Positions 1 to 6,380 of a stretch of 21,702 bases of DNA are shown piece by piece (position 1 is the stretch's first letter; every line of letters begins with the position of its first letter). The notes under the pieces were generated by a model. The model was not told where the DNA came from. It was given only the letters and a program-made list of their open reading frames with translations, and did no database searches. Made by a program: the position numbers and the translations under genes. The stretch lies in assembly GCA_001563325.1 (NCBI GenBank), contig LRSK01000009.1:1-21702 (forward strand). The letters are read 5' to 3'. The stretch comes from Candidatus Thorarchaeota archaeon SMTZ1-83. Its GTDB lineage: Archaea; Asgardarchaeota; Thorarchaeia; Thorarchaeales; Thorarchaeaceae.

Positions 1-189
1 GAGCAGTTCCCAGGTCTTGTCTATCGGATGAGGGACCCAAAGACTGTGGTCCTGATATTCGGCTCCGGCAAGATTGTCATAGCCGGTGCCAAGTGGGAAG
101 AGCAAGTTCCCACAGTGGCGAGAAGAGTCATGGACCGTCTGCTAGAGCTTGACCTCACGGGGACTTGGGAGGTTGAAGAAGATGGCTAG
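1..189 (+). CDS. tbp: TATA-box-binding protein (TBP), C-terminal fragment
   Basis: The first 62 codons of the window are the end of a TBP gene cut by the left edge. TBP binds the promoter TATA box and nucleates archaeal transcription initiation together with TFB. The fragment holds the second half of the second saddle repeat: [10 protein letters not shown], then the highly conserved [16 protein letters not shown] strand-turn-strand, then the C-terminal helix '[14 protein letters not shown]' and a short acidic tail ending in EEDG. The match to the family is close, so the identification is firm even though only about a third of the protein is present. The stop codon overlaps a possible downstream start (ATGGCTAG), which suggests co-transcription with the next small ORF. 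Confidence 0.95.
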   Translation, partial: EQFPGLVYRMRDPKTVVLIFGSGKIVIAGAKWEEQVPTVARRVMDRLLELDLTGTWEVEEDG

Positions 190-379
190 GAGCTGTGCTC
201 AGCCGCGACTTCAGATGCCTATTCAGTGTGCTGTGACAGTAGTCCTCATGGCATTCGTTCTCATGGGAATGAGCTGCACCTCCTAGGGACAGACCATTAG
301 GAACCCCCACTACGTGACCTCAGGGTGGATACTCATCATCATAGGAGCAGTGCTCTACGTTCAGGGGTTGTGCTGTTAG
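182..379 (+). pseudogene. Small two-helix membrane protein with an in-frame TAG
   Basis: An ATG at 182 overlaps the end of tbp and opens a reading frame that runs to 379 with one interruption, a TAG at 284-286. The 34 residues before the stop contain a hydrophobic helix (VTVVLMAFVLMGMSC). The 30 residues after it contain a second one (GWILIIIGAVLYVQG) preceded by a polar loop (GQTIRNPHYVTS). Read through, it would be a 65-residue two-transmembrane hairpin protein. I do not recognise the family. It could be a gene broken by a nonsense mutation, a sequencing error, or two unrelated hydrophobic runs. TAG is the ordinary stop of many genes in this window, so general amber recoding is unlikely. 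Confidence 0.42.
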
Positions 380-611
380 AAGGAATTCTACGCGTGAGAG
401 CCGTCGTTCATTGTGCTTGCTGAATGAACCACTCACACTGCGAGCCAGACTTCACTTTCCATGTGTACCATTCTCCATTGTTGACTATAGTTTATTTCTT
501 CGTTTCTTGAATCTGTGTGCTCCTTTTTGTGTCTGGTTCGTCGACATACACGAGATGAGGTTGCATTAGCCCAGAATAGATCCGAACGGATTAGTTCGTA
601 TCGTGTGGGTC
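380..611. other. Intergenic, no gene seen
   Basis: No reading frame with protein-like composition and no tRNA-like fold was found here on either strand. A T-rich patch around 486-531, including a run of five T at about 525, could end transcription of the tbp operon in the usual archaeal way. That is a weak inference. Confidence 0.3.
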
Positions 612-644
612 AAGAAAAACGGTGCCGCGTGTTTCAGCACCGTT
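612..644 (-). terminator. Hairpin plus T-run terminator for the minus-strand genes
   Basis: A perfect 8-bp inverted repeat, AACGGTGC (618-625) and GCACCGTT (637-644), encloses an 11-nt loop. On the minus strand the hairpin runs directly into TTTTTCTT. It lies just beyond the stop at 652 of the minus-strand reading frame, where a terminator for that transcript would be expected. Confidence 0.55.
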
Positions 645-651
645 GAGGGAG

Positions 652-1142
652 TCACCTTGATATTCGCCATTGGTTTCCATTCTCATGTTCGTGCACTTCC
701 AGCTCTCCAACGAGCAAACCGCCCTTGCCTTGCCGAAAACGACACGCTACGACTCGACCCGGGTTGTTGACCCCGAAAAAGACACGCGAAACCGGACGAC
801 TATAGAATAGGGCAAGATTCGCGGAAGCAGGAGTTGGGGTGCGAAGACCCTCATTGAAGAACCGACTACGAGCTGACCATGAGGTGATGTGTCGTCCGCA
901 AGAACACCGCATCCCAATGTAGCACTCTCAACCTTCGGCTGACCACGCGGCTGTCCTAGTGTTCTGACCAAGTCGGTATTCAATCTTTGCACGAGCATCT
1001 TGCCAACATGCTTGGCATCGCGAACAATGAGCATATACTCTCCGAGGAGAAGTCTGGCCTGACGACACACGAACGCTCGTAGTATATTCCAGCTCTGCCT
1101 GAAGATATCTGAAGAAGCTATCCGTAGAATTCCCATCCGCAT
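652..1142 (-). pseudogene. Unidentified hypothetical gene, probably frameshifted
   Basis: Two minus-strand frames look protein-like and seem to join. The first (747-1142) starts with an ATG that overlaps the end of the upstream zinc-ribbon gene and contains LLLGEYMLIVRDAKHVGKML and GQLVVGSSMRVFAPQ. After about 785 its composition worsens, while the other frame continues with FFGVNNPGRVVACRF and GGLLVGELEVHEHENGNQW up to the TGA at 652. A single frameshift near 775-790 would give one protein of about 160 residues with a basic, beta-rich end, followed by a terminator at 612-644. I do not recognise the family. The alternative is that only the 131-residue frame is real. Whether it is a gene at all is uncertain. 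Confidence 0.3.
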
Positions 1143-1249
1143 GAGTCACATCGGAACTTCCTACGTATTCCAGCTGGTGTCTGTTCCAGTCCCACATAGC
1201 GTGCGGTGCCACCACACCTCTCACACAGACGATACTCGTCAAGACTCAT
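1118..1249 (-). CDS. Zinc-ribbon microprotein, 43 residues
   Basis: This ORF reads MSLDEYRLCERCGG at the start and ends FRCDSCGWEFYG before a TAG. The paired motifs CERC (residues 9-12) and CDSC (34-37), 21 residues apart, are a classic four-cysteine zinc ribbon, with a basic stretch (GIRRKFR) leading into the second knuckle. Such small ribbons in archaea are usually nucleic-acid-binding or protein-interaction modules; no specific function can be given. The ATG at 1249 is the only good start, and a TTATCTTA stretch at about 1263-1270 upstream could be its promoter element. It overlaps the start of the next minus-strand frame by 25 bases. It is easily missed because of its size. Confidence 0.6.
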   Translation of the reverse strand: MSLDEYRLCERCGGTARYVGLEQTPAGIRRKFRCDSCGWEFYG

Positions 1250-1461
1250 CGACGACAGCCTCTAAGATAACATTGGACCAGTCCTACTGAGATGCAATCT
1301 CATTCTGATGATTTGAGTATGCCGACAGAGCAGTCATGGGGGTGGCAATGTGAAACGGCTCCATGTGACTTGACCAGATGTATGAGAAGGCCACGTGTCA
1401 AAGGGCGTGCCAGTATGCCCGAGCGTGATGAGAGAGCCACCGAACCACCTAGTCTCATCAA

Positions 1462-1476
1462 AGACGATTATCGTCT
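1462..1476. promoter_or_regulatory. Perfect palindrome, candidate operator
   Basis: AGACGAT-T-ATCGTCT is a perfect 15-nt dyad with 7-nt arms. It sits three bases upstream of the shared element at 1480-1496 and about 100 bases before the kinase start. Its symmetry and place suit a dimeric regulator site. No matching palindrome is present in front of the paralogous kinase at 11292. Confidence 0.35.
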
Positions 1477-1479
1477 AGG

Positions 1480-1496
1480 CGAACAAGATTCATAAT
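1480..1496 (+). promoter_or_regulatory. 17-nt promoter element shared by the two paralogous kinases (copy 1)
   Basis: The sequence CGAACAAGATTCATAAT is identical to 11204-11220. It ends 82 nt before the chosen kinase start at 1578; the other copy ends 72 nt before its kinase start. The TTCATAAT part resembles an archaeal TATA box and the preceding CGAACAA could serve as the B-recognition element, so this may be the core promoter. It could also be a bound regulatory site or a remnant of the duplication. Confidence 0.5.
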
Positions 1497-1577
1497 GAAC
1501 ACATGTAAAACAGCGATGCCGATACGAGGATGCTGTTGGGCATTCTTCCGGTTCTGAAGAAGGGGGATTCTATTGGA

Positions 1578-2657
1578 ATGGAAAGCTACCATTTGATTAT
1601 CTCTCTCATTGAAGGGGCCAGCGACCTAATACATAGTGTTGACTCGGATGGCTGCTTCGAGTTTGTGAACAACGCCTGGCTTGAAACGCTCGGATACGAC
1701 GAAAGTGAGCTTGATTCCCTGTTTCTCCAGGACATTATCTACCCTGACCATTTGGATGAGCATCTCAGACTGATATCTGCAACTCTTGTCGGCGAGTCTA
1801 ATACTGGTGTTGAGCTGGCCTTTACGACCAAGACCGGCGACATAGTATATGTCGAAGGCAGCCTCTTTCCGCGAAGAGAAGCGGAGAAAATCATCGCTGC
1901 AACAGGATTCTTCCGCGATGTCAGTGAAAGGAAGATAATGGAGATGAAACTCAAGGAATCGAGGGCCCGATCGGACTTCTTAGCCGATTTGATGGTTCAC
2001 GACCTCACAAACATAAACCAAGAGACCCTCTCTACCCTTGAGGTGCTGCTACATGACCCCTCGATTTCTGGAGAGTCAAGAAGCCTCATTCAAGATTGTC
2101 TATCAGAGGTTGAGAGAGCATCCAATCTAATCATAAATGTCAGGAAGCTAGCAAGTCTAGAAACGGTAGTCCCCGAAACGATGAAGTTAGACCTTGCAGA
2201 AGTGCTCGAAAAGGCTGCGAAATCAGTGAGAGAAGACTTCTCACAGAAAGAGCTTGCTCTCGAAACCAATGTGAAACCCGGTCAATACGGATTGATTGTC
2301 GACGAATACTTGGAGGATGTATTCTATAGTCTCTTGCACAACTCTATGAAGTTCGACAAGAAGGATAAAGTGAAAGTAGAGGTAGATGTTGAGCCGGTCA
2401 TAGACACTCCCCTCCTCAAGATTCAGATTAAAGACCATGGGCCGGGCATTTCGGATAGCGATAAGAAGTCGATCTTTGACATGCGCCTGCACAGAAGGGA
2501 AACCATCTTGGGAATGGGGCTCGGGCTGACTCTAGTCAAGAAGATTCTGGAGAATTATGGCGGTGACATAATTGTGAAGGACAGAGTCCAAGGCAATCAT
2601 TCAAGAGGAGCGAACTTTGAGATAGTCCTCAGGTGGGAGTCAGGAGAGAGAGAGTAG
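1578..2657 (+). CDS. PAS-domain sensor histidine kinase, module A
   Basis: A soluble 359-residue kinase with no transmembrane segment. Residues 1-118 form a PAS sensor domain (FEFVNNAWLETLGY; FFRDVSERK at its end). The H-box is DLMVHDLTNINQ with phospho-acceptor His141. The ATPase domain has the N-box LLHNSMKFD (Asn255), G1 DHGPGI (286-291) and G2 GMGLGL (312-317), all intact, so it should autophosphorylate. It is a close paralogue of the kinase at 11292 along its whole length. An ATG at 1530 would add 16 residues not matched in the paralogue. I prefer 1578 because it begins where the two proteins align, has a purine-rich GAAGAAGGGGG upstream, and has similar spacing from the shared promoter element. 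Unlike its paralogue it has no adjacent receiver gene. Its 3' end overlaps the convergent membrane-protein gene by 29 bases. Confidence 0.93.
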   Translation: MESYHLIISLIEGASDLIHSVDSDGCFEFVNNAWLETLGYDESELDSLFLQDIIYPDHLDEHLRLISATLVGESNTGVELAFTTKTGDIVYVEGSLFPRREAEKIIAATGFFRDVSERKIMEMKLKESRARSDFLADLMVHDLTNINQETLSTLEVLLHDPSISGESRSLIQDCLSEVERASNLIINVRKLASLETVVPETMKLDLAEVLEKAAKSVREDFSQKELALETNVKPGQYGLIVDEYLEDVFYSLLHNSMKFDKKDKVKVEVDVEPVIDTPLLKIQIKDHGPGISDSDKKSIFDMRLHRRETILGMGLGLTLVKKILENYGGDIIVKDRVQGNHSRGANFEIVLRWESGERE

Positions 2658-3462
2658 CAGGTGGGTCTCTAGTGTTTCCGTTCTGTACTAATGCGTAGAT
2701 GGTCATTCCGGAAACGATGGAAAGGGAACTGAGAACTTGTACGGATATGACAAGACTCAGACCCATGAGTAAGTCAAATGTCATCGCTACGATAAGGCTC
2801 AAGTCAGCTACCAAAAGCAGCACCAGACCAACCATCACGCGCCGCAGGGCCTTTCTAAGTCCTGGGCTTATCAATATCCTGCCAATGGATACGATTCCAG
2901 CAAGTGCAAGTATCTCATTTGTCAGTGCGACCTCTATAATCATGACCGACAGGGACACATATCCAATAGAGAGAAGAGTCAGCAACACCACAGAGCAGAC
3001 CGTCAATAATACGAGAGCTGCTCGCGCCTGAACAGGTGATGCGAAATCGGATCCTTTCGACAACAACCTTCTCTCCGTGCTTCTATAGATGAACACGTAG
3101 CTCACAATTGGGACTAGTCCAACTGAATGGATAAGAAACATGAGCCCAAGTCCTTCAGTTTCAAGTGCCAAGAGCGGGGCCTCCAGAATAGCTACCGCAC
3201 CCACTAGTCCAAAGAGAAGAGTCATGCACAGAGAGACAAACAGGTAGTCCAGTCTTCCGAGTTTCCTTCTCGCAAGACTTGTGGCTCCTCTGGTCCCGAT
3301 AATCACCGAGAAGGTCAAGGCAACAATGGCAAGCGCATCAAAAGAGAGCAAATCAAGAGTCACAAGCCCCAAGATTCGGTCATCCAACGAGCTCGCTAGC
3401 ACCAGAAATCCCACAAGGAACAGAATACAACCGGTCAATGAGGGTCTCAGCGGGCGATTCAA
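2629..3462 (-). CDS. Multi-spanning membrane protein coupled to longin-like protein A
   Basis: A 277-residue, very hydrophobic protein with about eight predicted membrane helices at roughly residues 10-27, 36-56, 72-94, 103-125, 147-167, 170-196, 210-231 and 236-260, joined by short basic loops (RRKLGR, RKALRR). There is no recognisable enzymatic motif. The layout resembles the membrane sensor part of archaeal 7TM/8TM histidine kinases without a kinase domain, but I cannot name a family. The start is a TTG inside the stop of the upstream gene (TTGA overlap), so it is probably translationally coupled to the longin-like protein. This suggests that the two products work together, perhaps with the membrane protein recruiting the soluble partner. 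Confidence 0.75.
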   Translation of the reverse strand: MNRPLRPSLTGCILFLVGFLVLASSLDDRILGLVTLDLLSFDALAIVALTFSVIIGTRGATSLARRKLGRLDYLFVSLCMTLLFGLVGAVAILEAPLLALETEGLGLMFLIHSVGLVPIVSYVFIYRSTERRLLSKGSDFASPVQARAALVLLTVCSVVLLTLLSIGYVSLSVMIIEVALTNEILALAGIVSIGRILISPGLRKALRRVMVGLVLLLVADLSLIVAMTFDLLMGLSLVISVQVLSSLSIVSGMTIYALVQNGNTRDPPATLSLLTPT

Positions 3463-4781
3463 CCGGGCATCCCCCGAATCAACCTCTTTATCCGCATCGC
3501 GAACTCAAAGAGTGCACCCAGTATCCCCAGATCGATTCCAATGCTTGATGCGATGGAGTCAACGACCACATGACTGCGTTCATCACCTACGTCGTCAGAT
3601 AGTTGGTCCTTGATGGTAGAAACGATTCTGCCGAGTCCTGCAGTTACAGCATCCTCACTCAGAGCAAGGAAGCCTGGGCCCCACGTAGGACATTCAACCT
3701 TTCCTCCGGGCCTGATCTTTACTGCCGCAACCCATGGAAAGGCAACAGCGGCCTTTGCTCTTGCCTCTTCGAAATAGCGGAATGCAACTCCGGAACCAAC
3801 CAGATCAGAGCATGCGTCAAGCAGGCGGGTCATGAAGACTTCATACTCGACTATTTTGGTGGCTCCAGGGGAAACTCGAGTGACAAGTCCATTCATAATG
3901 AGTGCTCCGAGTTCGTATCCTATTCGATTGAACTCCTCTACTGGAGTGCCCTGCAGGAGGGAAAGGGTCGGAGTGCGGCCATCCATACGCGCCACGACTT
4001 GAGCAGTAGCCAAGGAGATGGTACTGGACTTATGACCGCTGAAAAGAAGCCGCTTGGCCTTCTCCGTGGGTGCATGCACCTCACCGAGCGGTTCCGGGCT
4101 GATGGCAGAGAGTGCGCCAGACCAACAGGCTTTCATTGCGAGTTCCAGCGCAATGTCTATGGATAGATGTTGCGCGTCTGCTGCTTCTCTAACTGTTTGC
4201 CCATGGGAGAACAGTCTGGCGGTGAACCTACTTACGTCCTCCGGCACATCGACATTATCTGGGTTTGAAGTTCTCTTCAAAAGGGTGCGCTCCCAGATTC
4301 TATCAGCCAGAAAGACTCTCATCACATAGTCATCGAAATCAGGAACCCGGTCTGGGCCCAGACTTCTACCTCGGAGGGTCCCAAACCGCGATTCAAACTC
4401 AGAGATGACTAACTTCAGTTGACTACGGAGCTGGTCTCTTTCCACAGATGCAGCAATAAGACCGATTGACCATTCACCGTGTTCAACTAGGTAGACGCCG
4501 TCTGAAGTCACCAAGGTCTTTGCAGACGACCTGCTTGGGTCAGAACTCCCTGTCAGCAAGCTAGACATCGCGGCTACGAAGGCAGCTCTGAACTCTGTGT
4601 CGACCAGTCCCTGAACAAACTCGTGTGAGTAATGAACGAATCCTTCATTGCTGTCGAAGAGAAAGAGAGCCCTCTCATTGATAATATCTGACTGGTCATC
4701 CGCGGTTCTGGCGACCAATCGGTCCAAGCGTGGTACATCAGAGACCCTTTCTTTCCATAAATGTTCGAGCATTGAAGACAT
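3459..4781 (-). CDS. Longin-like and winged-helix protein, module A
   Basis: A 440-residue soluble protein. Residues about 36-135 look like a longin/roadblock-type fold: the first strand ALFLFDSNEGF, then HYSHEF, a helix, then VYLVEHGEWSIGLIA, then a long helix QLKLVISEFESRFG. Two winged-helix-like segments follow, at about 185-226 (TVREAADAQHLSIDIALEL) and 263-305 (ARMDGRTPTLSLL to MNGLV). The C-terminal part (311-430) is mostly helical with a strand pair near 350-364. It is a clear paralogue of the protein at 12735-14084. Longin-like domains are expanded in Asgard archaea, where they are discussed as relatives of eukaryotic trafficking and GTPase-regulatory domains. The fold assignment here is my reading of sequence pattern only. 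The gene is first in a two-gene minus-strand operon with the membrane protein. Function unknown. Confidence 0.85.
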   Translation of the reverse strand: MSSMLEHLWKERVSDVPRLDRLVARTADDQSDIINERALFLFDSNEGFVHYSHEFVQGLVDTEFRAAFVAAMSSLLTGSSDPSRSSAKTLVTSDGVYLVEHGEWSIGLIAASVERDQLRSQLKLVISEFESRFGTLRGRSLGPDRVPDFDDYVMRVFLADRIWERTLLKRTSNPDNVDVPEDVSRFTARLFSHGQTVREAADAQHLSIDIALELAMKACWSGALSAISPEPLGEVHAPTEKAKRLLFSGHKSSTISLATAQVVARMDGRTPTLSLLQGTPVEEFNRIGYELGALIMNGLVTRVSPGATKIVEYEVFMTRLLDACSDLVGSGVAFRYFEEARAKAAVAFPWVAAVKIRPGGKVECPTWGPGFLALSEDAVTAGLGRIVSTIKDQLSDDVGDERSHVVVDSIASSIGIDLGILGALFEFAMRIKRLIRGMPG

Positions 4782-4939
4782 TCTCCTTCATGGTCCTTTG
4801 CATGATACCGCATGGTTTCGGAAACGGCAAGCTCCCAAGATACACTCTGGCAGGATCCATGGCCTCTGAATGTGTGAGACTACCTTGTGGGAGTCCAGTA
4901 ATCTCTGTCAGTGTGAGCAGACTAACCAACCCTCGTTAT

Positions 4940-4992
4940 TCAACTCTTCTTGAATATAATATCATTCCGAGTCAAAAACAAATAAATATTGC
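4940..4992. promoter_or_regulatory. AT-rich divergent promoter region
   Basis: The 278-bp gap between the longin-like gene (minus) and the winged-helix/PAS gene (plus) contains two AT-rich boxes, GAATATAATATC (about 4952-4963) and AAATAAATATT (about 4979-4989). They are the best TATA candidates here and can be read on either strand. The second lies about 70 nt before the plus-strand start at 5060. No transcription start can be fixed from sequence. Confidence 0.4.
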
Positions 4993-5059
4993 TGGGGTCG
5001 TTAATCAGTGCAGTCAAAGGAGAGTTCTGTTTGACCGAAATGATGAATGTGACAATCAG

Positions 5060-6100
5060 ATGACTATGCAAGACAGCACTGGGACTGAATTGCCTGCAAC
5101 AGAACATAGGACCTTCCTACTCCTCAAGAGCACCGAGCAGAGAGCTTCTCTGTATGATCCCGTTAGGAGAGAGATTCTGCGGGCGCTTGACCGGGGACAA
5201 GTGGACTACAAGAGTGAAGTCACTAAGAAGGAACGAACACTGGAAGATGGCACTCGAATCATAGAGTCAACGACAGTGGAGAAGCCAGTTCAAAGACTCT
5301 GGATGACGGTTCCAGAGATTCTGGATTCAATCCATTCTGCGGAGCCAAGTCTGTCTCTACGTACGCCCATTTGCTATTACCACCTCAGGAAGCTTCAGGA
5401 ACAGGGCCTAATTGAGCAGCATCCACCAAGAGAGAAGTCGGGAAACAAACGGGTCAGAGGGGCATATTTTCGAACTACTGCGCAGTTCTTCGTTCATGCT
5501 ACGGCTGAGGCCTCCGTGGGGCACCCCGTAGACAGTATCATGCCTCAGCACATTGCTGTGAACCTCAGGGAGGTCGGAAAGAAGATTAGGAAGACAGGGA
5601 ATGCAGGCACTCTTGACTATTCAGTCGAGTTGGACGGAGTGCATCTCTGGTTCTCGGCGGCAATGAATCTTCATGATGATGGGCAGAGTCTTGTTGCAGT
5701 CATACGAGACATCACAGAGGAGAAGAAGGCGGAAGAAGCACTTCGTGTTAGCGAAGAGAGATACCGGGAATTGTTCCAGCAGTCCATGGATGCCACCATG
5801 CTATGCGATGCAGGTGCCACAGTGGTTGACGTCAACAAACGCCTACTAGAGCTTTTGGGCTATTTTCGTGAAGAACTATTAGGCAGTCCTATTTACAACT
5901 TCATCACTCCAGAGTTCGTTGAAAGTGCTGGCAAGCTCATGGAAACTGTGAGTCTTCGTGGGTCCGCTACTGAAGAGCTGACGGTCATGAGGAAGGACAG
6001 TAATAGTGTTCCCGTCCAATGTGCTGCGGGCACAGTCGAGATATCTGGCCTGAAGTTCTATCAGGTCATTCTCCGAGATATTGGAGAGAACAAGGAATAG
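5060..6100 (+). CDS. Winged-helix transcriptional regulator with PAS sensor domain
   Basis: A 346-residue protein. Residues about 31-140 are an ArsR-like winged helix (YDPVRREILRAL; ICYYHLRKLQEQGLIEQ, then the wing with KSGNKRVRGAYF), a DNA-binding domain common in archaeal regulators. It contains an unusual charged insert with VEKPVQRLWMTVPEIL between the first helix and the HTH. Residues 165-228 match only the C-terminal half of a PAS/PAC unit (LDYSVELDGVHLWFSA, AVIRDITEEKKAEEAL), and 229-345 form a full PAS domain. A ligand-sensing DNA-binding regulator is the natural reading. The open frame extends back to 4730, but that part crosses the promoter and antisense of the neighbouring gene, so I start at ATG 5060 (second ATG at 5066). 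No kinase domain is present. Confidence 0.85.
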   Translation: MTMQDSTGTELPATEHRTFLLLKSTEQRASLYDPVRREILRALDRGQVDYKSEVTKKERTLEDGTRIIESTTVEKPVQRLWMTVPEILDSIHSAEPSLSLRTPICYYHLRKLQEQGLIEQHPPREKSGNKRVRGAYFRTTAQFFVHATAEASVGHPVDSIMPQHIAVNLREVGKKIRKTGNAGTLDYSVELDGVHLWFSAAMNLHDDGQSLVAVIRDITEEKKAEEALRVSEERYRELFQQSMDATMLCDAGATVVDVNKRLLELLGYFREELLGSPIYNFITPEFVESAGKLMETVSLRGSATEELTVMRKDSNSVPVQCAAGTVEISGLKFYQVILRDIGENKE

Positions 6101-6116
6101 ACTTCACCCCACACTG

Positions 6117-6159
6117 CTAGGCAACAAGAACTATCACGAATCCTGCGTAGCTTGCCTAG
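6117..6159. repeat. Inverted repeat downstream of the PAS regulator
   Basis: CTAGGCAA (6117-6124) and TTGCCTAG (6152-6159) form a perfect 8-bp inverted repeat with a 27-nt loop, 16 bases after the stop of the regulator. It may fold in the 3' untranslated region; no T-run follows it. Confidence 0.3.
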
Positions 6160-6213
6160 TCACCTTGACTCTAGGGCAAATCCATGTCTTAGTGTTGTGA
6201 TGCTCAAGTCTAT

Positions 6214-6229
6214 CTTTGGCCAGCCAAAG
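6214..6229. repeat. Perfect short palindrome
   Basis: CTTTGGC-CA-GCCAAAG is a 7-bp dyad with a 2-nt centre. It lies between the inverted repeat at 6117 and the terminator at 6240. It could be an operator site for the membrane kinase gene or an extra 3' hairpin of the gene before it. Confidence 0.3.
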
Positions 6230-6239
6230 ACCGCTGTCT

Positions 6240-6263
6240 AGACGCCGGTACGTCTTCTTTTTT
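6240..6263 (+). terminator. Hairpin and T-run terminator
   Basis: AGACG (6240-6244) and CGTCT (6251-6255) pair around a 6-nt loop and are followed by TCTTTTTT. This is a credible transcription stop for the winged-helix/PAS gene, since the next gene on this strand begins at 6381 with its own AT-rich box (ACTATAAT, about 6296-6303). Confidence 0.5.
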
Positions 6264-6380
6264 ATCCCAAGATTCACACTAAAACAATTGATTAGACTAT
6301 AATTGCCCTGTAGGATTCGGGACTAATCTGTAGGCACGTAGATGCGGCCGTGTTACTGATACCTGGAAGTTCAGCTGCAC

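Noticed and set aside
182..379. Pyrrolysine or general amber readthrough
   Set aside because: TAG ends rnhB, nop5, the COG1395 gene, the 449-residue longin-like gene and others in this window, so it is a normal stop here. Only a local explanation remains.
1292..1495. 67-codon ORF upstream of the module A kinase
   Set aside because: No ribosome binding site, no motif, and it overlaps the palindrome and the shared promoter element. Composition is not protein-like.
3603..4166. 187-codon plus-strand ORF
   Set aside because: Antisense to the longin-like protein, whose paralogue at 12735 confirms the minus-strand reading.
4730..5059. N-terminal extension of the winged-helix/PAS regulator
   Set aside because: The frame is open, but the 110 extra codons cross the antisense of the longin-like gene start and the AT-rich promoter boxes and have no domain-like sequence. 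ATG 5060 is a better start.
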